Assembly (NCBI GenBank): GCA_947072265.1
Contig: CAMTHN010000035.1
Coordinates: 1-6,245, forward strand
Direction of reading: 5' to 3'
Origin: an uncultured Clostridia bacterium
GTDB taxonomy: Bacteria; Bacillota; Clostridia; Oscillospirales; Ruminococcaceae
DNA: 6,245 nt
The notes below the pieces were generated by a model. That model was not told the DNA's origin. It worked only from the letters and a program-made list of their open reading frames with translations, and ran no database searches. Both the position numbers and the translations under genes were made by a program. The stretch's first letter is position 1. Every line of letters starts with the position of its first letter. This document shows positions 5,238-6,245 of this stretch, piece after piece.

Positions 5238-6245
5238 ATGTCAAAAATATTAGCTATCGACGGTAATAGTATTATAAATCGATCGTTTTATGGAATAAAA
5301 TCTTTATCAACTAAATCGGGACAACCCACAAATGCTATTTATGGATTCTTAACTAAACTGATAAATTTAAAAAATCAACATAAACCTTCTTCTATAATTG
5401 TAGCTTTTGACCTTCCAACTAAAACCTTTAGACATGATCTTTTTTCAGACTATAAAGGAACAAGAAAAGGGACCCCTGATGAACTTAAATCTCAATTTCC
5501 TATAATAAAAGAAATTTTAAAATATCTTGGTATCTATATTATAGAAAAAGAAGGATTTGAAGCAGACGATATATTAGGAACTATTGCTTCTTTCTCTCAA
5601 CTAAATAAAATACCCTGTATAATTTCTTCTGGAGATAGAGACAGTTTACAATTAGTTACCCCTTATGTCAATGTTTTATTAGCCACAAATAAAGAAAATA
5701 TTATTTTTGACATAGATAAAATAAACGAAACCTATTCTATATCTCCTACACAATTAATAGAAGTTAAAGCTCTTATGGGTGATGCGTCAGATAATATTCC
5801 CGGCGTTAAAGGAATAGGGGAAAAAACTGCTCTCTCTTTAATACAATCTTATCAAAATATACAAAACATATATAATATATTAGAAACAGATTCTGAAAAT
5901 ACTATAAAACCTAGAGTTAAAAAGCTTTTAATAGAAGAGAAAGAAACTGCATTTCTAAGCAAAGAGTTAGGAACAATTATATGTGATGTTCCCTTAGAAC
6001 TGGATATAGATAAAATTGAAATAAAGCAAATGGATGATGAAAAAATATATTCTATTTTAACAAAATTAGAGATGCCTTCTATTATTTCTTCTCTAAACCT
6101 CTCCTCTTACTCTTCTGTAAATTTAAAAGAGCCTAAAATAATTATAGATCCTTCTGTATCTGATATAATAAAACTCATAGATAATCAAGATGATAAATAT
6201 TTAGATTTTATAATATCTTTTGATATATCTCAAGAATTTATAAAT
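5238..6245 (+). CDS. polA: DNA polymerase I, N-terminal part (cut by window end)
   Basis: DNA polymerase I removes RNA primers and fills gaps in replication and repair. The frame stays open for 336 codons and leaves the window, so this is the first third or slightly more of a protein usually near 870-930 residues. Residues 1 to about 290 form the 5'-nuclease (FEN-like) domain with its acidic metal ligands in place: Asp8 in LAIDGNS, Asp58 in VAFD, Glu108, Asp110 and Asp111 in EGFEADDILG, Asp133 and Asp135 in SGDRDSLQL, and Asp182 and Asp185 in GDASDN. The helix-hairpin-helix region GVKGIGEKTA (189-198) follows. From about residue 300 the 3'-exonuclease-like domain begins, and its first motif looks altered (ISFDIS, where active enzymes have Asp-X-Glu). 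The ATG has GGAG six bases upstream (5228-5231). The polymerase domain is not in this window. Confidence 0.96.
   Translation, partial: MSKILAIDGNSIINRSFYGIKSLSTKSGQPTNAIYGFLTKLINLKNQHKPSSIIVAFDLPTKTFRHDLFSDYKGTRKGTPDELKSQFPIIKEILKYLGIYIIEKEGFEADDILGTIASFSQLNKIPCIISSGDRDSLQLVTPYVNVLLATNKENIIFDIDKINETYSISPTQLIEVKALMGDASDNIPGVKGIGEKTALSLIQSYQNIQNIYNILETDSENTIKPRVKKLLIEEKETAFLSKELGTIICDVPLELDIDKIEIKQMDDEKIYSILTKLEMPSIISSLNLSSYSSVNLKEPKIIIDPSVSDIIKLIDNQDDKYLDFIISFDISQEFIN

Noticed and set aside
1..6245. tRNA or rRNA genes, transposases, integrases, toxin-antitoxin or defence genes
   Set aside because: None were recognisable on either strand; all large frames are accounted for by housekeeping genes.

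Overview
The window is AT-rich (GC roughly 30% by eye) and looks like chromosomal housekeeping DNA from a low-GC Gram-positive bacterium, most likely a clostridium. Four things point to Firmicutes: the L21-Prp-L27 gene trio, an L27 with the cleavable N-terminal extension found in Firmicutes, a Mini-ribonuclease 3, and strong Shine-Dalgarno sequences. The species cannot be settled from the sequence.

Layout. Positions 1-131 are AT-rich intergenic DNA. A small asparagine-rich ORF of unknown function (132-386, + strand) follows and ends at a hairpin terminator (426-463) shared with the converging gene. From there to 5118 every gene is on the minus strand. Read in transcription order they are dusB-like tRNA-dihydrouridine synthase (5118-4144), a strong promoter and leader RNA (4135-4026), rplU (L21), prp (L27-processing protease), rpmA (L27), an intrinsic terminator, obg (ribosome-assembly GTPase), mrnC (Mini-RNase III, 23S rRNA maturation) and a YitT-family membrane protein. 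A 119-base divergent region then separates dusB from polA (DNA polymerase I, + strand), which runs off the right edge after 336 codons.

How the genes fit together. The minus-strand block is a ribosome-biogenesis cluster. L21 and L27 are large-subunit proteins, Prp trims L27 before it can function, Obg acts late in 50S assembly, and MrnC matures 23S rRNA. DusB modifies tRNA and is probably a separate unit upstream. The rplU promoter should drive rplU-prp-rpmA at a high level. The terminator after rpmA would let only a fraction of transcripts continue into obg-mrnC-yitT, giving abundant ribosomal proteins and less of the GTPase and RNase.

I see no defence system, mobile element, CRISPR array or tRNA/rRNA gene. 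The points most worth a second look are the rplU leader, whose only Shine-Dalgarno lies inside a stem with a competing alternative; the odd mrnC start, where the best Shine-Dalgarno overlaps the only canonical start codon; the uncharacterised Asn-rich ORF; and the terminator inside the L27-Obg cluster.
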